Below are positions 25,389 through 34,636 of a DNA stretch of 64,000 bases, piece after piece (the first letter of the stretch is position 1; the number at the start of each line of letters is the position of its first letter). Below the pieces are notes generated by a model, which saw only the letters and a program-made list of their open reading frames with translations, was not told where the DNA came from and made no database searches. The position numbers were made by a program, and so were the translations under genes. Source of the DNA: Bacillota bacterium (lineage in GTDB: Bacteria > Bacillota > Clostridia > Acetivibrionales > DTU013); assembly GCA_023411575.1 (NCBI GenBank), contig JAEYOP010000045.1, positions 56,622 through 120,621 of the forward strand, read 5' to 3'.

Positions 25389-27236
25389 ATGAAAAAAGAA
25401 TTTGTTTTCAGAGTAGTTCTGGCGGCGGCTATTTTTTTTCTTGTATATCAATTTGGCGTAAGGCCTTTTCTTCACAATCCGGACAAGGGCGGCAAGCCGG
25501 CCGGGCAGAGCCTGACTGCGCTGCTTGAACCGGACGACGGGACCGATTATGACGTAATTGTCTACGGGATCGAGCCCCAGGGCATCTCCGCGGCAATTTC
25601 GGCCGCGCGTCTCGGCGCGCGCACCCTTCTGATCGGCGAAGGCGCGGATGCGGGGGGGACCATGGCGGCCTGCCTGGTGCCGGAGCTTGAAGTGCCCGTC
25701 TCGAATGAACAAAGCCTGCTGAACGGCGGCATCCTCGCCGATCTTTACAAGGAGCTCGGTTCCGGCTTTTCCGATAAAAAGTATATTTCCGTGACGCAGA
25801 AATTGCTTGGCGCCGAGAAGAAGCTCACCGTCCTTTACAATACCTCCCTCCAGGGCGTAAGTATGAACGGCGGAAGCATCGGGTCCCTCAAGCTGCTTTC
25901 GGACGGTATGGCCAAAACGACGTCGGGTCGGATGTTCATTGATGCGTCGGACAAAGGGGAGCTGCTGGATGCCTGTAAGGTGTCCTATTTTACAGGCTCG
26001 GGGGATTTGAACCTGCCGGAAAGCTTTATACCGGTGGGCCTCAATTTTGAAATGGCTCCGTCCAAGAGCGACGACAAATTGGTTGCCGAGGTGAAAAAAC
26101 TAATCGGCAACCGGGAAAAATTCCATGAAGGGATTCGAAAATACGAGCCCCTCAACCTTCATTCCAGGATCGATGAATTGAAAATATTCTTTACGGAGCA
26201 AAACAAAGCGGTGATCAGCGGAGTCCAGGTATCGGGCGTTCCCGTGCTGGACGAGGGAAAATTGGCCGAAGCCTACGGCATTGCAAGCAGGGAAGCGGAA
26301 AACCTGGCGCGTTTCCTGTCGGCGGAATTTGAGCAGTTCAGTGAGTGGAAACTCACGAGAACCGCGGAAGAGCTTTTGGTCAGGGAATCCAGACATTATT
26401 ACGGGAAATACCGGCTCACGGTGAACAATATCCTGAACAACAAATATTTTGACGATACGGTGGCGATGGGTTCCTATCCCGTGCTGATCGGGAAATTCGC
26501 GGATACCGGCTCCTATGTCGCCGGCAAGCCGGCGCAGTACGGCATTCCCCTCGGCTGCCTGGTGCCGGAAAGGACGGCCAACCTTCTGATGGCTGGCCCC
26601 AGGAGCTCCTACTCCTCCATTGCGTCCAGCAGCGCCGGTACGATCGGGACCGGCATCGCCACGGGAGAAGCGGCCGGCGCGGCAGCCGTGTTCTGCCTCG
26701 CCAAAAACGAAAGCCCCGCCCTGCTGCTGAGCGACCGGGAAAAGCTGGAGGAATTCCGGTCGGTACTGGCTTCGCAGAATATGCACCTGCCGAACCGGAA
26801 GATTGTCGATAAAAATTCGGGAAACTGGGCCTATCCGGCCGTCCGGCAGCTGCTTTCCCTGGGGCTGATCGCGGGCGGAAACAACAACAACCTGAATTTC
26901 AACCGGCAGGCCACCCAGAAGGACCTTGGCTTTGTGCTGATCAACGGCATTTACCGGCTCGACAAGGAAAGCTACTCCCTTGAACTGGACGCCCGGCTCC
27001 GCCCGCTGCTCACGGAAGATCCCCTTACCTTCGAAAAGGCGGTTGCGATGCTGGGGGCGCTTTATAAAACAGAGGGCGGAACGAACGAAATCTATAAAAA
27101 GCTATGCGAACAGAGTCATATCAACGATGTCATGCAGCTTAGAATGAAGGACAGAAAGACGCTGACCATGGCTGACGTCTATTACCTCGGGGCATACAGC
27201 ATCCGGAGTTTTACGGGACGGGACATCCCCGGCTGA
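25389..27236 (+). CDS. Membrane-anchored FAD-dependent oxidoreductase with SLH-like C-terminus
   Basis: The 615-residue protein starts with a signal anchor (FVFRVVLAAAIFFLVYQFGV). The FAD-binding Rossmann motif follows as DYDVIVYGIEPQGISAAISAARLG at about residues 53-77 and the FAD tail motif is near residue 390-430 (GIPLGCLVPERTANLLMAGP, SSAGTIGTGIATGEAAG). This places it with FAD-dependent oxidoreductases of the PF12831 type. Residues about 478-525 (NWAYPAVRQLLSLGLIAGG, RQATQKDLGFVLINGIYRL) resemble one S-layer homology repeat. The combination suggests an enzyme outside the membrane bound to the wall, but FAD enzymes exported this way are uncommon and the substrate is unknown. Ribosome site GAGAGGGG precedes the ATG. 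Confidence 0.75.
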   Translation: MKKEFVFRVVLAAAIFFLVYQFGVRPFLHNPDKGGKPAGQSLTALLEPDDGTDYDVIVYGIEPQGISAAISAARLGARTLLIGEGADAGGTMAACLVPELEVPVSNEQSLLNGGILADLYKELGSGFSDKKYISVTQKLLGAEKKLTVLYNTSLQGVSMNGGSIGSLKLLSDGMAKTTSGRMFIDASDKGELLDACKVSYFTGSGDLNLPESFIPVGLNFEMAPSKSDDKLVAEVKKLIGNREKFHEGIRKYEPLNLHSRIDELKIFFTEQNKAVISGVQVSGVPVLDEGKLAEAYGIASREAENLARFLSAEFEQFSEWKLTRTAEELLVRESRHYYGKYRLTVNNILNNKYFDDTVAMGSYPVLIGKFADTGSYVAGKPAQYGIPLGCLVPERTANLLMAGPRSSYSSIASSSAGTIGTGIATGEAAGAAAVFCLAKNESPALLLSDREKLEEFRSVLASQNMHLPNRKIVDKNSGNWAYPAVRQLLSLGLIAGGNNNNLNFNRQATQKDLGFVLINGIYRLDKESYSLELDARLRPLLTEDPLTFEKAVAMLGALYKTEGGTNEIYKKLCEQSHINDVMQLRMKDRKTLTMADVYYLGAYSIRSFTGRDIPG

Positions 27237-27239
27237 TCC

Positions 27240-27974
27240 CTACCGGCCTCTTATTTTTGCCCATACCACCCGCAGGATAAACCGCGGGAGGTCCATCATG
27301 CGGCGTGCCCGCCAGGGCTCCTTATAGAGCCGGTGAAGCCACTCCAGTCCGTTCCGCCGGAAGAAATCCGGCGACAGCTGGACTCTTCCCGAGAGAATGT
27401 TGAGGGTTCCGCCGACGCCCATGCATACCTTTACAGTCAATGCGCTTTTATGCTTTGCGATCCATTTTTCCTGCTTCGGCGCGCCCAGCGCCACCAGCAA
27501 AAGGTCCGCATCGGATGCGTTTATGCCGCTGACGATGTCCGCTTCCTGCTCCGGGGTGAAGTACCCGTTCCGGCATCCGGCGATCACAATGCCCGGGTAT
27601 TCGGCCTTTGCTTTTTCAGCCGCCTCTTCCGCCACGCCGGGCGCGGCGCCGAAAAAATAGCAGCGCAGGCTCTTTTGCCCGCAGGCTTTGAAAACCTCGC
27701 GGACCAGATCGACGCCGGACACCTTTTCCGGAACTTTTCGTCCGAGAAGTTTTGACGCCAGCACGACGCCGGCTCCGTCCGCCGTGAGCATATCCGCGCT
27801 GGCGAGGATTTCCTTCAGTTCGGGCTCCCTCTGCGCGGCCATCATGATCTCCGCATTGGGCGTAAATACGGCATGCGGGCCGCCTTCCTCAACAAATGCG
27901 CCGATTCTGACAACGGCCTCGCCCATTGTCATGCTGTCTACGGGGATACCAAGTATATCAACGGTTTTTCTCAT
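27240..27974 (-). CDS. tagA: WecG/TagA/CpsF-family glycosyltransferase
   Basis: The 244-residue protein matches GT26 enzymes: an N-terminal HAVFTPNAEIMMAAQ motif, TADGAGVVLASKLLG, YFFGAAPGVAEEAAEKA, LLLVALGAPKQEKWI and the C-terminal NGLEWLHRLYKEPWR. TagA transfers N-acetylmannosamine to undecaprenyl-diphospho-GlcNAc in wall teichoic acid linkage synthesis; related enzymes serve exopolysaccharides. The start is ATG at 27974 with GGAG eight bases upstream; the in-frame GTG three codons earlier lacks good spacing. It converges on the FAD gene with only three bases between stops. Confidence 0.88.
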   Translation of the reverse strand: MRKTVDILGIPVDSMTMGEAVVRIGAFVEEGGPHAVFTPNAEIMMAAQREPELKEILASADMLTADGAGVVLASKLLGRKVPEKVSGVDLVREVFKACGQKSLRCYFFGAAPGVAEEAAEKAKAEYPGIVIAGCRNGYFTPEQEADIVSGINASDADLLLVALGAPKQEKWIAKHKSALTVKVCMGVGGTLNILSGRVQLSPDFFRRNGLEWLHRLYKEPWRARRMMDLPRFILRVVWAKIRGR

Positions 27975-28151
27975 ATTTTCCACTCCGCGAATCCATTTTG
28001 TGCAGACCCTATTATTGAGTTTATTTATAGCTTACCGGTTTGTCAATGAATTTCACAATTGATATAATAGAAAAGGTCCGTTCATACTTTATTATGGAAT
28101 GGGACAGATTATGGGTATATAAGCGCAATAGGACCGGAAGGCGGTGCACTT

Positions 28152-29051
28152 GTGAAAATCAGTGAAAAATTCGTCAGAGGCTTTTACGATTACCTTTGGA
28201 TCATATTCGGGTCCGTCATCACGGCGGCAGCCATCAATCTCTTCCTGGTGCCGTATAAAATCGCTCCGGGCGGGGTAACCGGCATTGCCACGGTAATCTA
28301 TTATCTGAGCGGGCAAAGGCTGCCCGTCGGTACGACCATGCTGATCCTGAACATCCCGCTGTTTCTTTTCGGCTGGAAATTCATCGGGGGCCGGTTTACG
28401 GTGCGGACCCTTTTCAGTACGGTGTTCCTGTCGGTGGTGATTGACCTGTCGGAGCCTTATACGGCCCTTTTCAGCAAGCAGCTCGCCCTTGAGCAGCTGA
28501 CAGCCAGTCCGGATTACCTTCTGTATTCCATATTCGGCGGGTTTTTTATGGGGCTCGGGCTGGGATTCGTCTTCAAATCCGGCGCAACCACCGGCGGGAC
28601 GGACCTTGCCGCCAGGATCGCCCACCATTTCCTGCCGGGCTTTACCATGGGAAAGCTCCTGCTGCTCATCGACTCGGCGGTCATCCTGTTTGCGGCGATA
28701 TCCTTCAACAGCTTCCTGCTTGGGCTTTACGCCATCCTGGCCCTTTATATCTCTTCGAAAATCATCGATGTGATCCTGGAGGGCATCAATTTTGCGAAGG
28801 CGGTCTTTATTATTTCCGACTACTCCGACGAAATCGCGCAGAGCATCATGAAGGAGCTGGACAGGGGGGTTACCGGGCTGAGCGGCCGCGGAATGTATAC
28901 CGGCAAGGATAAGCGGGTGCTCTACTGCATTATTCAGCGAGGGCAGCTGGCAACGCTGAAGGCGCTGGTCAAAAAAATCGACTCGAAGGCGTTTATTATT
29001 CTGGGCGATGTGACCGAAGTGCTGGGAGAAGGCTTCAAGACCTACGAATAG
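28152..29051 (+). CDS. YitT family membrane protein (DUF161/DUF2179)
   Basis: The 299-residue protein has five or six membrane helices (about 10-215) with the conserved VPYKIAPGGVTGIATVIYYLSG and GATTGGTDLAARI motifs. A cytoplasmic C-terminal DUF2179 domain follows (AKAVFIISDY, ELDRGVTGLSGRGMYTG). YitT proteins are widespread in Firmicutes and their role is not settled; some are linked to stress or transport. The start is GTG with GGAAGGCGG upstream. Confidence 0.87.
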   Translation: MKISEKFVRGFYDYLWIIFGSVITAAAINLFLVPYKIAPGGVTGIATVIYYLSGQRLPVGTTMLILNIPLFLFGWKFIGGRFTVRTLFSTVFLSVVIDLSEPYTALFSKQLALEQLTASPDYLLYSIFGGFFMGLGLGFVFKSGATTGGTDLAARIAHHFLPGFTMGKLLLLIDSAVILFAAISFNSFLLGLYAILALYISSKIIDVILEGINFAKAVFIISDYSDEIAQSIMKELDRGVTGLSGRGMYTGKDKRVLYCIIQRGQLATLKALVKKIDSKAFIILGDVTEVLGEGFKTYE

Positions 29052-29164
29052 ACGCGTCCGGACGCATGTGGAAAGCCGGGCGGAGGCCGCAGTACATATT
29101 GTAAATGGTTTGGTTCTATAGTATACTCTAGGATGATGAATTATAGATAAAAGGGGATTTGCAG

Positions 29165-30013
29165 ATGGACAAGCAAAAAATTGCAGCTTTAAAAAAGCAG
29201 GCTACCGTTATCAGGAAGCATATCATTGATGAAGTGCATTCGGCTTCATCGGGGCATCCCGGCGGTTCGCTTTCCTGCACCGACATTTTTACGGTGCTTT
29301 ATTTCCATGAAATGCGTGTGGACGTAAAAAATCCGAAATGGGCGGACAGAGACCGGTTCGTCCTTTCCAAGGGCCACTGCGCGCCGGCGCTTTACGCGAC
29401 GCTCGCGGAAAAGGGCTTTTTCCCGCCGGAAGACCTGACGGGTTTCAGGAGCATAGACAGCTACCTGCAGGGGCATCCAAGCATGAAGGACGTACCGGGC
29501 GTGGACATGTCCACCGGTTCGCTGGGCCAGGGCATATCGGCGGCAGTCGGCATGGCTATTGCCGGCAAGCTGGATAAGAAGGATTACAGGGTCTATTCCA
29601 TACTTGGAGACGGTGAAATAGAAGAAGGCCAGGTCTGGGAAGCATCCATGGCGGCCGCTCACTACAAGCTGGACAACCTTACGGCGTTCCTGGACCACAA
29701 TGGACTGCAGATTGACGGCAAAATCACGGACGTCATGTCGCCGGAATCGGTGCACGAAAAATTCAAGGCGTTCGGCTGGAAGGTCATTTCCGTGAACGGG
29801 CATGATTATCAGCAGATCAGCGAAGCCATCGACGAGGCGAAGAAGACCAAGGGCATGCCGACGATGATCATTGCGGAGACCGTCAAGGGCAAGGGTGTTT
29901 CCTTCATGGAGAACCAGGCGGGATGGCACGGCACGGCGCCGAACAAGGAACAGCGGGACCAGGCCATCGCCGAATTGGATGAGCTTTTAGCCAAACTGCA
30001 GGAGGGTGAATAG
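29165..30013 (+). CDS. Transketolase, N-terminal (TPP-binding) subunit
   Basis: The 282-residue subunit contains HSASSGHPGGSLSCTDIFTVLYFHEM near the start and the TPP motif GDGEIEEGQVWEA...DHNG near residue 150-185. The start is ATG at 29165 with AAGGGG eight bases upstream; the TTG six bases earlier is less likely. It is one half of a split transketolase, the other half beginning one base after its stop. Together they run the non-oxidative pentose phosphate pathway. Split transketolases are common in Clostridia and archaea. Confidence 0.93.
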   Translation: MDKQKIAALKKQATVIRKHIIDEVHSASSGHPGGSLSCTDIFTVLYFHEMRVDVKNPKWADRDRFVLSKGHCAPALYATLAEKGFFPPEDLTGFRSIDSYLQGHPSMKDVPGVDMSTGSLGQGISAAVGMAIAGKLDKKDYRVYSILGDGEIEEGQVWEASMAAAHYKLDNLTAFLDHNGLQIDGKITDVMSPESVHEKFKAFGWKVISVNGHDYQQISEAIDEAKKTKGMPTMIIAETVKGKGVSFMENQAGWHGTAPNKEQRDQAIAELDELLAKLQEGE

Positions 30014-30014
30014 T

Positions 30015-30956
30015 ATGGGAAATATAGCAACCAGGGAGGCATACGGAACTGCGCTTGCAGAATTCGGCGCCGATGAGAACATAGTAGTACTGGACGCGGA
30101 TTTGTCCAAATCCACGAAAACCGATACGTTTAAGAAAAAATATCCGGAACGCTTCATCAACATGGGCATTGCGGAAGGCAACATGATGACGGTCGCGGCC
30201 GGACTGGCCACCTGCGGCAAGACGGTATTCGCCTCTACCTTCGCCATTTTTGCGGCGGAGCGGGCCTGCGAGCAGGTAAGGAATTCGATCTGCTATCCGA
30301 AGCTCAATGTCAAGATCGGCGCAACCCACGCCGGTATTTCCGTAGGTGAGGACGGCGCATCCCACCAGCCGGTGGAGGATGTGGGCATCATGCGGTCCAT
30401 GCCCAACATGACGGTGATCTCTCCCGCCGATGCAGTGGAAACCAGAGCTGCCGTAAAAGCGGCCATCGAATATGAAGGCCCCGTTTACCTGCGGCTTGGC
30501 CGTTTGGGCGTGGCAGCCATCTTTGATGAAAATACCTACCGGTTCGAGCTCGGCAAGGGGATTGTTCTTTCCGAAGGAACAGACGTGACCATTTTTGCTA
30601 CCGGCCTTATGGTTCATACGGCAATTGAAGCGGTCAAGCTGCTGGCAGCGGAAGGAATCAGCGCGCGTCTTGTTGACATCCACACGATCAAGCCCATCGA
30701 CAAGGACCTGATCATTGAATCGGCTGTGAAGACCGGAGCCTTGGTAACGATAGAAGAGCACAACATTTACGGCGGCCTCGGAAGCGCCGTTGCAGAAGTT
30801 GCCTCGCAGAACTGCCCCGTACCGATGCGTATTATCGGCATCAACGATATGTTCGGCAGATCCGGCAAGCCTTACCCGTTGCTGGAATTGTACGGTCTGA
30901 CCGCACAGAACATCGCGGCAAAGGCGAAGGAAGCCATTGCAATGAAAAAGAAATAA
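30015..30956 (+). CDS. Transketolase, C-terminal (pyrimidine-binding) subunit
   Basis: The 313-residue subunit carries the pyrimidine-binding domain (REAYGTALAEFGADENIVVLDADL, FINMGIAEGNMMTVAAGLA) and the C-terminal transketolase domain (LVTIEEHNIYGGLGSAVAE). It pairs with the upstream subunit to form the active site across the interface. The start at 30015 follows GGAGGG with seven bases of spacing; three earlier in-frame codons overlap the previous stop. A long hairpin follows the stop, so the transcript probably ends here. Confidence 0.93.
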   Translation: MGNIATREAYGTALAEFGADENIVVLDADLSKSTKTDTFKKKYPERFINMGIAEGNMMTVAAGLATCGKTVFASTFAIFAAERACEQVRNSICYPKLNVKIGATHAGISVGEDGASHQPVEDVGIMRSMPNMTVISPADAVETRAAVKAAIEYEGPVYLRLGRLGVAAIFDENTYRFELGKGIVLSEGTDVTIFATGLMVHTAIEAVKLLAAEGISARLVDIHTIKPIDKDLIIESAVKTGALVTIEEHNIYGGLGSAVAEVASQNCPVPMRIIGINDMFGRSGKPYPLLELYGLTAQNIAAKAKEAIAMKKK

Positions 30957-30966
30957 GGTTTCAGAA

Positions 30967-31017
30967 AACGAACCGGCGGACAATCGTAATTCTTTGCGAA
31001 TTGTCTGCCGGTTCGTT
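30967..31017. terminator. Long hairpin between convergent transketolase and HD-ATPase genes
   Basis: Arms AACGAACCGGCGGACAAT (from 30967) and the complementary AATTGTCTGCCGGTTCGTT (ending 31017) form a stem of about 18 pairs with one G-U pair. The flanks have only short A and T runs, so it could stop transcription from either side. Confidence 0.75.
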
Positions 31018-31032
31018 CATTGCCTCCGGACA

Positions 31033-34000
31033 CTAAATGTCCGAATCAATATATTGCAGGATGTTTGATTCGATCGACTCCATGACAGGCTCGATTACGA
31101 TGTCCTTGCGGTCAAGATTGCGAAAAAACGCCTGTTCCCGGGACTTCAGATAATCTATAAACAGGAGTACGTTTTCTTTGCATATGATATCCCGACTACT
31201 TCCTGTCCCTTTCATTTGCTGATACAGACTGTTGGGAATATTGCAATCGTATGTAATGTGTTTCCAGTAAGCAGACTGGTAAAGTATGAACTTAAGGAAA
31301 TGGTCTCCCCATTCGGACAGCTTCAGAAGAATCCGATTGTCATCATCCGCGTCTACCTTTATGAAGGGATGTTGTTTTCCATATATAAAATGGGACTGTT
31401 CAAAGCTGTGGGAATAGATTTCATCCATGGTCAATAGAGTAAGCCAGGGCAGCAGCGTATTGATATGAATATCGGTATAACCCAGATTCAGGCATTTGCT
31501 CTTCAAGTCAGTCAATGTGATCGTTTTTTTCCCGACAATTTGCAGGATATGGAGTCCTACAAAATAATTGGAATCCGACAATAAGGTCTGCGGTTTGAAG
31601 ATGTTTTCAATCCTGCTGGTTTCGCTGTTGTACCAAAGGCCGCTTCCTAAGAGCGCGGCCTCAAAAAGGATCTTCCAGCCCTTTTTTTGATATTTGTCAT
31701 TTTTGGCCGCAGGAACGGATGAACTGATGAAATACTCTGAAGTCAGAACCCATGACGACATCATCGAGCGATAGACATCATTCAATAACCGGATGTTTGT
31801 GCCGACGAGGCTGGGCAGCAAGAACCGGGATGATTCTGTAATGTTCGTCGCTATATTCTTTAATGAATCGCGGATATGCTCGGTTGTGATTTTTACCGAC
31901 ATAGTCTGGTTATTGACTTTTATCTCGACAGAAGGCAGCTGCCGGAAGCTCCTTTTAAAACAATGGGGGAAGCTTAATTCCAAAAGCAACCGATTGAGTC
32001 TTTCAGTATCATTTTGCGACCTGCCGACAGTGGAAACCAGCGTGTTCAATTCTTTGGACTGGCGGCATAACTCGCCGAAATGCTCCTTGCTAAAGAAGTT
32101 TTCGTTGCATATGACATAAGTGTTCATTGCGTTGATGAATTTTTCATCGTCGGGTTTCAACCGATTCAATTTATGACGAATGTCCTGCGGAAGTTTATCT
32201 ACGATCCATGGAGCGATTGGGAGCTCATTAGCAGCCAGAATGTCGAGAAAAGCGTTAATGATATCTCCTTTGAATATTTTCGTAGGACTGAAATAATTGT
32301 CAATGAGGTAATTGATCCTTTTCAACAAGACATCTTCATGGCTTGGAGGTTGAATAACCAGCTCTTGTCCGCACAGATTCGACTTATAGTCTTCCTTGAT
32401 GCTGCTTAATGCCCGAAGTTTGTTGTAAGTGGTCGGCCTCAGGCATAACACGATTGAGGTAATGATGGTGGGAGACATATTATATGCCCAGTTCAGGGTC
32501 TCATTCGCCAGATTCACGTCTAGGTGGTCGGTGTTATCCAGGAACAGGATCATGGATACCGGAACAGGACGGGTGTTTTCCAGTGCCATGTTCTTCAGAT
32601 CGTCCGTATGGATCAGGCTTCCGATATATTTTATTAAAATGTCCAGTTGATCCGACGACAGAAGCAGGATATCGGAAGTAGTCGGAGTAGGAACCGGGCA
32701 GCCCTTTTCCTCCGCATGATCGCGGATAATCTGGTACAAATCCAGATTATCCAGGGCTTCCAACATTTTTCTCAAGATGATTCTTTTTATGTCCTGCAGC
32801 GTTTTTACCTCAGTGCTTGTGCATTCGCACTTAATCATAAGATTGCGTCCGGCGATCTCCTTTTCTGAAAAAAGGGTTTCAAAGACATTGATGAAATGGG
32901 TCTTGCCGACGCCCTTTTCACCGATAATCACCTGGATGTTTCTTGGCCCTTCCGTTGAACCGATTTTCGAATTCTTGTGGGCTTGGCCGATCACAGGATT
33001 TGACGGAAGCATTAGCCTTTCGTTTATTATCTTTTCGCAGGTTCTTTCCAGTTTGTCGAAAGAATCCTTGTTTTTATCTGTCCAAACATATGTATTCAAC
33101 ACGCCATGCGTTCCGGCCAGATCGCCTTGCCCTTTGAATAAAGCCGCATGATCCAGAATAACCCTGTCGAAGAAATTAGATGGGTTTCCGTGCGCATTGC
33201 TTTCATCCCCGACCCTTTCCACAAGACGCCTGGGATTTTTCATCGGATAAGTTTTCCCATTGATCTTTGTCAACTCATTCATAACATACTCCACAATATC
33301 ATCCCCAATTACCTCGTTACCTTCGCAACGTATACTATCGTCGGCCTGGTTGTCGATTGTAATTTGTTTGAACAGGGAGTTGCCGTATATGTCCAGGTTC
33401 TTCTTCAGAAATTGAATCTGGGATTCGATTTTGGCTTTTGACCAGTCTATGAAAATCTTGCTGTTTGCCACTGCCTTTTCCGAACAATGGACAATTTTGA
33501 AGCAGGATCCGGAGAAATAGCATTTCTCTACCAGCATGTGCTTCCACCAGTGGGCTTTGTTCACTTTACTGCATCTGCTGAACATGGCTCTTTCACTGGG
33601 CGCCCTGCTTTTATCCAGATCCAGTTCGTCAGCCAACAGCAATATGGCTGATATCAGGGAATAGCGCAAATCTTCATTGTTCAGGTCGTTATGATCCCGG
33701 AATGTTTTCAATGATTCAATAAAATGCAGGTCGGAATGTGCTTTGCATACGTTTGGAAGAAAGATGGAGAAAAGGTTTCCATCCAGCTTGTAAACGTTCC
33801 GAAGTTCGTTCTGCTTATACTTTTCAAGCATTTCTGCGATTGCGGCCGCATGCTGTCTTCTTACTTTATACCAGTATCTCTCATTGTTTTCATTAAACTC
33901 TTCCTGTATGATACTTTCAGTCAATTCAGAAGGTATTTCATTCGTCATGCCGATATCGTGCAAAAATGCAGCCAAGCCGAGCAGATAGAGTTCTTTGAAC

Positions 34001-34254
34001 TTCAGCTTCTGGTTTTTCAGCATTTCATTGATATCCAGTGCATATCCCAAAAGCCTCAGACTGTGGTCAATGCCGTGAGAAGTGAAATTTCCGAGGAATC
34101 TGCCTTGGGCGTTGAAAAGATCCTCGCACAAGGTCGCGCTATCCTGTACTGCAAGTTTATACTGCTCAAACGTTTCCCTGTTCAATCTTTGTTTTCTGGA
34201 GCATTTTTGTAGTTCCGAGAGGTATCTCACATAAGACGGGTAATCTGAAAACAT
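31033..34254 (-). CDS. Large HD-domain phosphohydrolase fused to P-loop ATPase
   Basis: The 1,073-residue protein is soluble (no signal or membrane helix). The N-terminal part has an HD-type metal site: SHGIDHS (His60, His64), FLHDIGM (His99-Asp100), RRQH (His135), KAHS (His173) and LLADELDLDKSR (Asp209-Asp214). This pattern resembles the HD-CE group linked to conflict systems. A P-loop NTPase follows with Walker A GEKGVGKTHF (about 445-454) and Walker B VSMILFLDNTDHLD (about 567-579), then about 500 residues with no motif I recognise, helical in pattern. Local base use is clearly more AT-rich than in transketolase or ribU on either side, suggesting transfer. It is a single gene with no partner on its strand. 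By analogy with HD-NTPase and STAND-like proteins, it may be a defence or nucleotide-signal effector, but function is unknown. Confidence 0.8.
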   Translation of the reverse strand: MFSDYPSYVRYLSELQKCSRKQRLNRETFEQYKLAVQDSATLCEDLFNAQGRFLGNFTSHGIDHSLRLLGYALDINEMLKNQKLKFKELYLLGLAAFLHDIGMTNEIPSELTESIIQEEFNENNERYWYKVRRQHAAAIAEMLEKYKQNELRNVYKLDGNLFSIFLPNVCKAHSDLHFIESLKTFRDHNDLNNEDLRYSLISAILLLADELDLDKSRAPSERAMFSRCSKVNKAHWWKHMLVEKCYFSGSCFKIVHCSEKAVANSKIFIDWSKAKIESQIQFLKKNLDIYGNSLFKQITIDNQADDSIRCEGNEVIGDDIVEYVMNELTKINGKTYPMKNPRRLVERVGDESNAHGNPSNFFDRVILDHAALFKGQGDLAGTHGVLNTYVWTDKNKDSFDKLERTCEKIINERLMLPSNPVIGQAHKNSKIGSTEGPRNIQVIIGEKGVGKTHFINVFETLFSEKEIAGRNLMIKCECTSTEVKTLQDIKRIILRKMLEALDNLDLYQIIRDHAEEKGCPVPTPTTSDILLLSSDQLDILIKYIGSLIHTDDLKNMALENTRPVPVSMILFLDNTDHLDVNLANETLNWAYNMSPTIITSIVLCLRPTTYNKLRALSSIKEDYKSNLCGQELVIQPPSHEDVLLKRINYLIDNYFSPTKIFKGDIINAFLDILAANELPIAPWIVDKLPQDIRHKLNRLKPDDEKFINAMNTYVICNENFFSKEHFGELCRQSKELNTLVSTVGRSQNDTERLNRLLLELSFPHCFKRSFRQLPSVEIKVNNQTMSVKITTEHIRDSLKNIATNITESSRFLLPSLVGTNIRLLNDVYRSMMSSWVLTSEYFISSSVPAAKNDKYQKKGWKILFEAALLGSGLWYNSETSRIENIFKPQTLLSDSNYFVGLHILQIVGKKTITLTDLKSKCLNLGYTDIHINTLLPWLTLLTMDEIYSHSFEQSHFIYGKQHPFIKVDADDDNRILLKLSEWGDHFLKFILYQSAYWKHITYDCNIPNSLYQQMKGTGSSRDIICKENVLLFIDYLKSREQAFFRNLDRKDIVIEPVMESIESNILQYIDSDI

Positions 34255-34373
34255 ATGCTTCTCCTTATAATTTATACAAAGAATATAAGATATATTACAA
34301 TTATAAATTTTATTACCAATTTATCTATAATTCAACTATAAACCGATTATTTTAAATCCTTAAATAAAATATC

Positions 34374-34403
34374 TTGACTGGGACCGGGCAATAGTGCTAT
34401 CAT
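34374..34403 (+). promoter_or_regulatory. Sigma-A promoter for the FMN riboswitch-ribU transcript
   Basis: -35 TTGACT at 34374-34379, an 18-base spacer and -10 TATCAT at 34398-34403, about 20 bases before the riboswitch begins. Confidence 0.7.
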
Positions 34404-34423
34404 GATTTTGAAATTGAATAGAA

Positions 34424-34544
34424 TCTTCAGGGCAGGGTGAAATTCCCTACCGGCGGTAATGCGGCGAAAGCCGTTAGCCCGCGAGCGAAAGCTGACCTGG
34501 TGCGATTCCGGGGCCGACAGTACAGTCTGGATGGAAGAAGATGA
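34424..34544 (+). ncRNA. FMN riboswitch (RFN element)
   Basis: The segment contains the conserved RFN blocks in order: TTCAGGGCAGGGTGAAATTC, CCTACCGGCGGTAATGC, AGCCCGCGAGC, the GGTGCGATTCCGGGGCCGAC block, and CAGTCTGGATGGAAGAAG. This is an almost complete match to the FMN aptamer. It precedes a terminator hairpin and the riboflavin transporter gene, so FMN binding should favour termination and lower riboflavin uptake. Confidence 0.97.
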
Positions 34545-34558
34545 CGATCGAGCTTTTA

Positions 34559-34592
34559 CCATTCCCTGGGATTCTATTCCGGGGAATTTTTT
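34559..34592 (+). terminator. Expression-platform terminator of the FMN riboswitch
   Basis: The arms ATTCCC and GGGGAAT enclose a short loop at about 34561-34587 and run into TTTTTT (34587-34592). It sits 45 bases before the ribU start, as expected for transcription attenuation. Confidence 0.85.
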
Positions 34593-34636
34593 CATTATAT
34601 TGCGCATCTGAAAAGCGCCAAGTGGAGGGAATGTAT

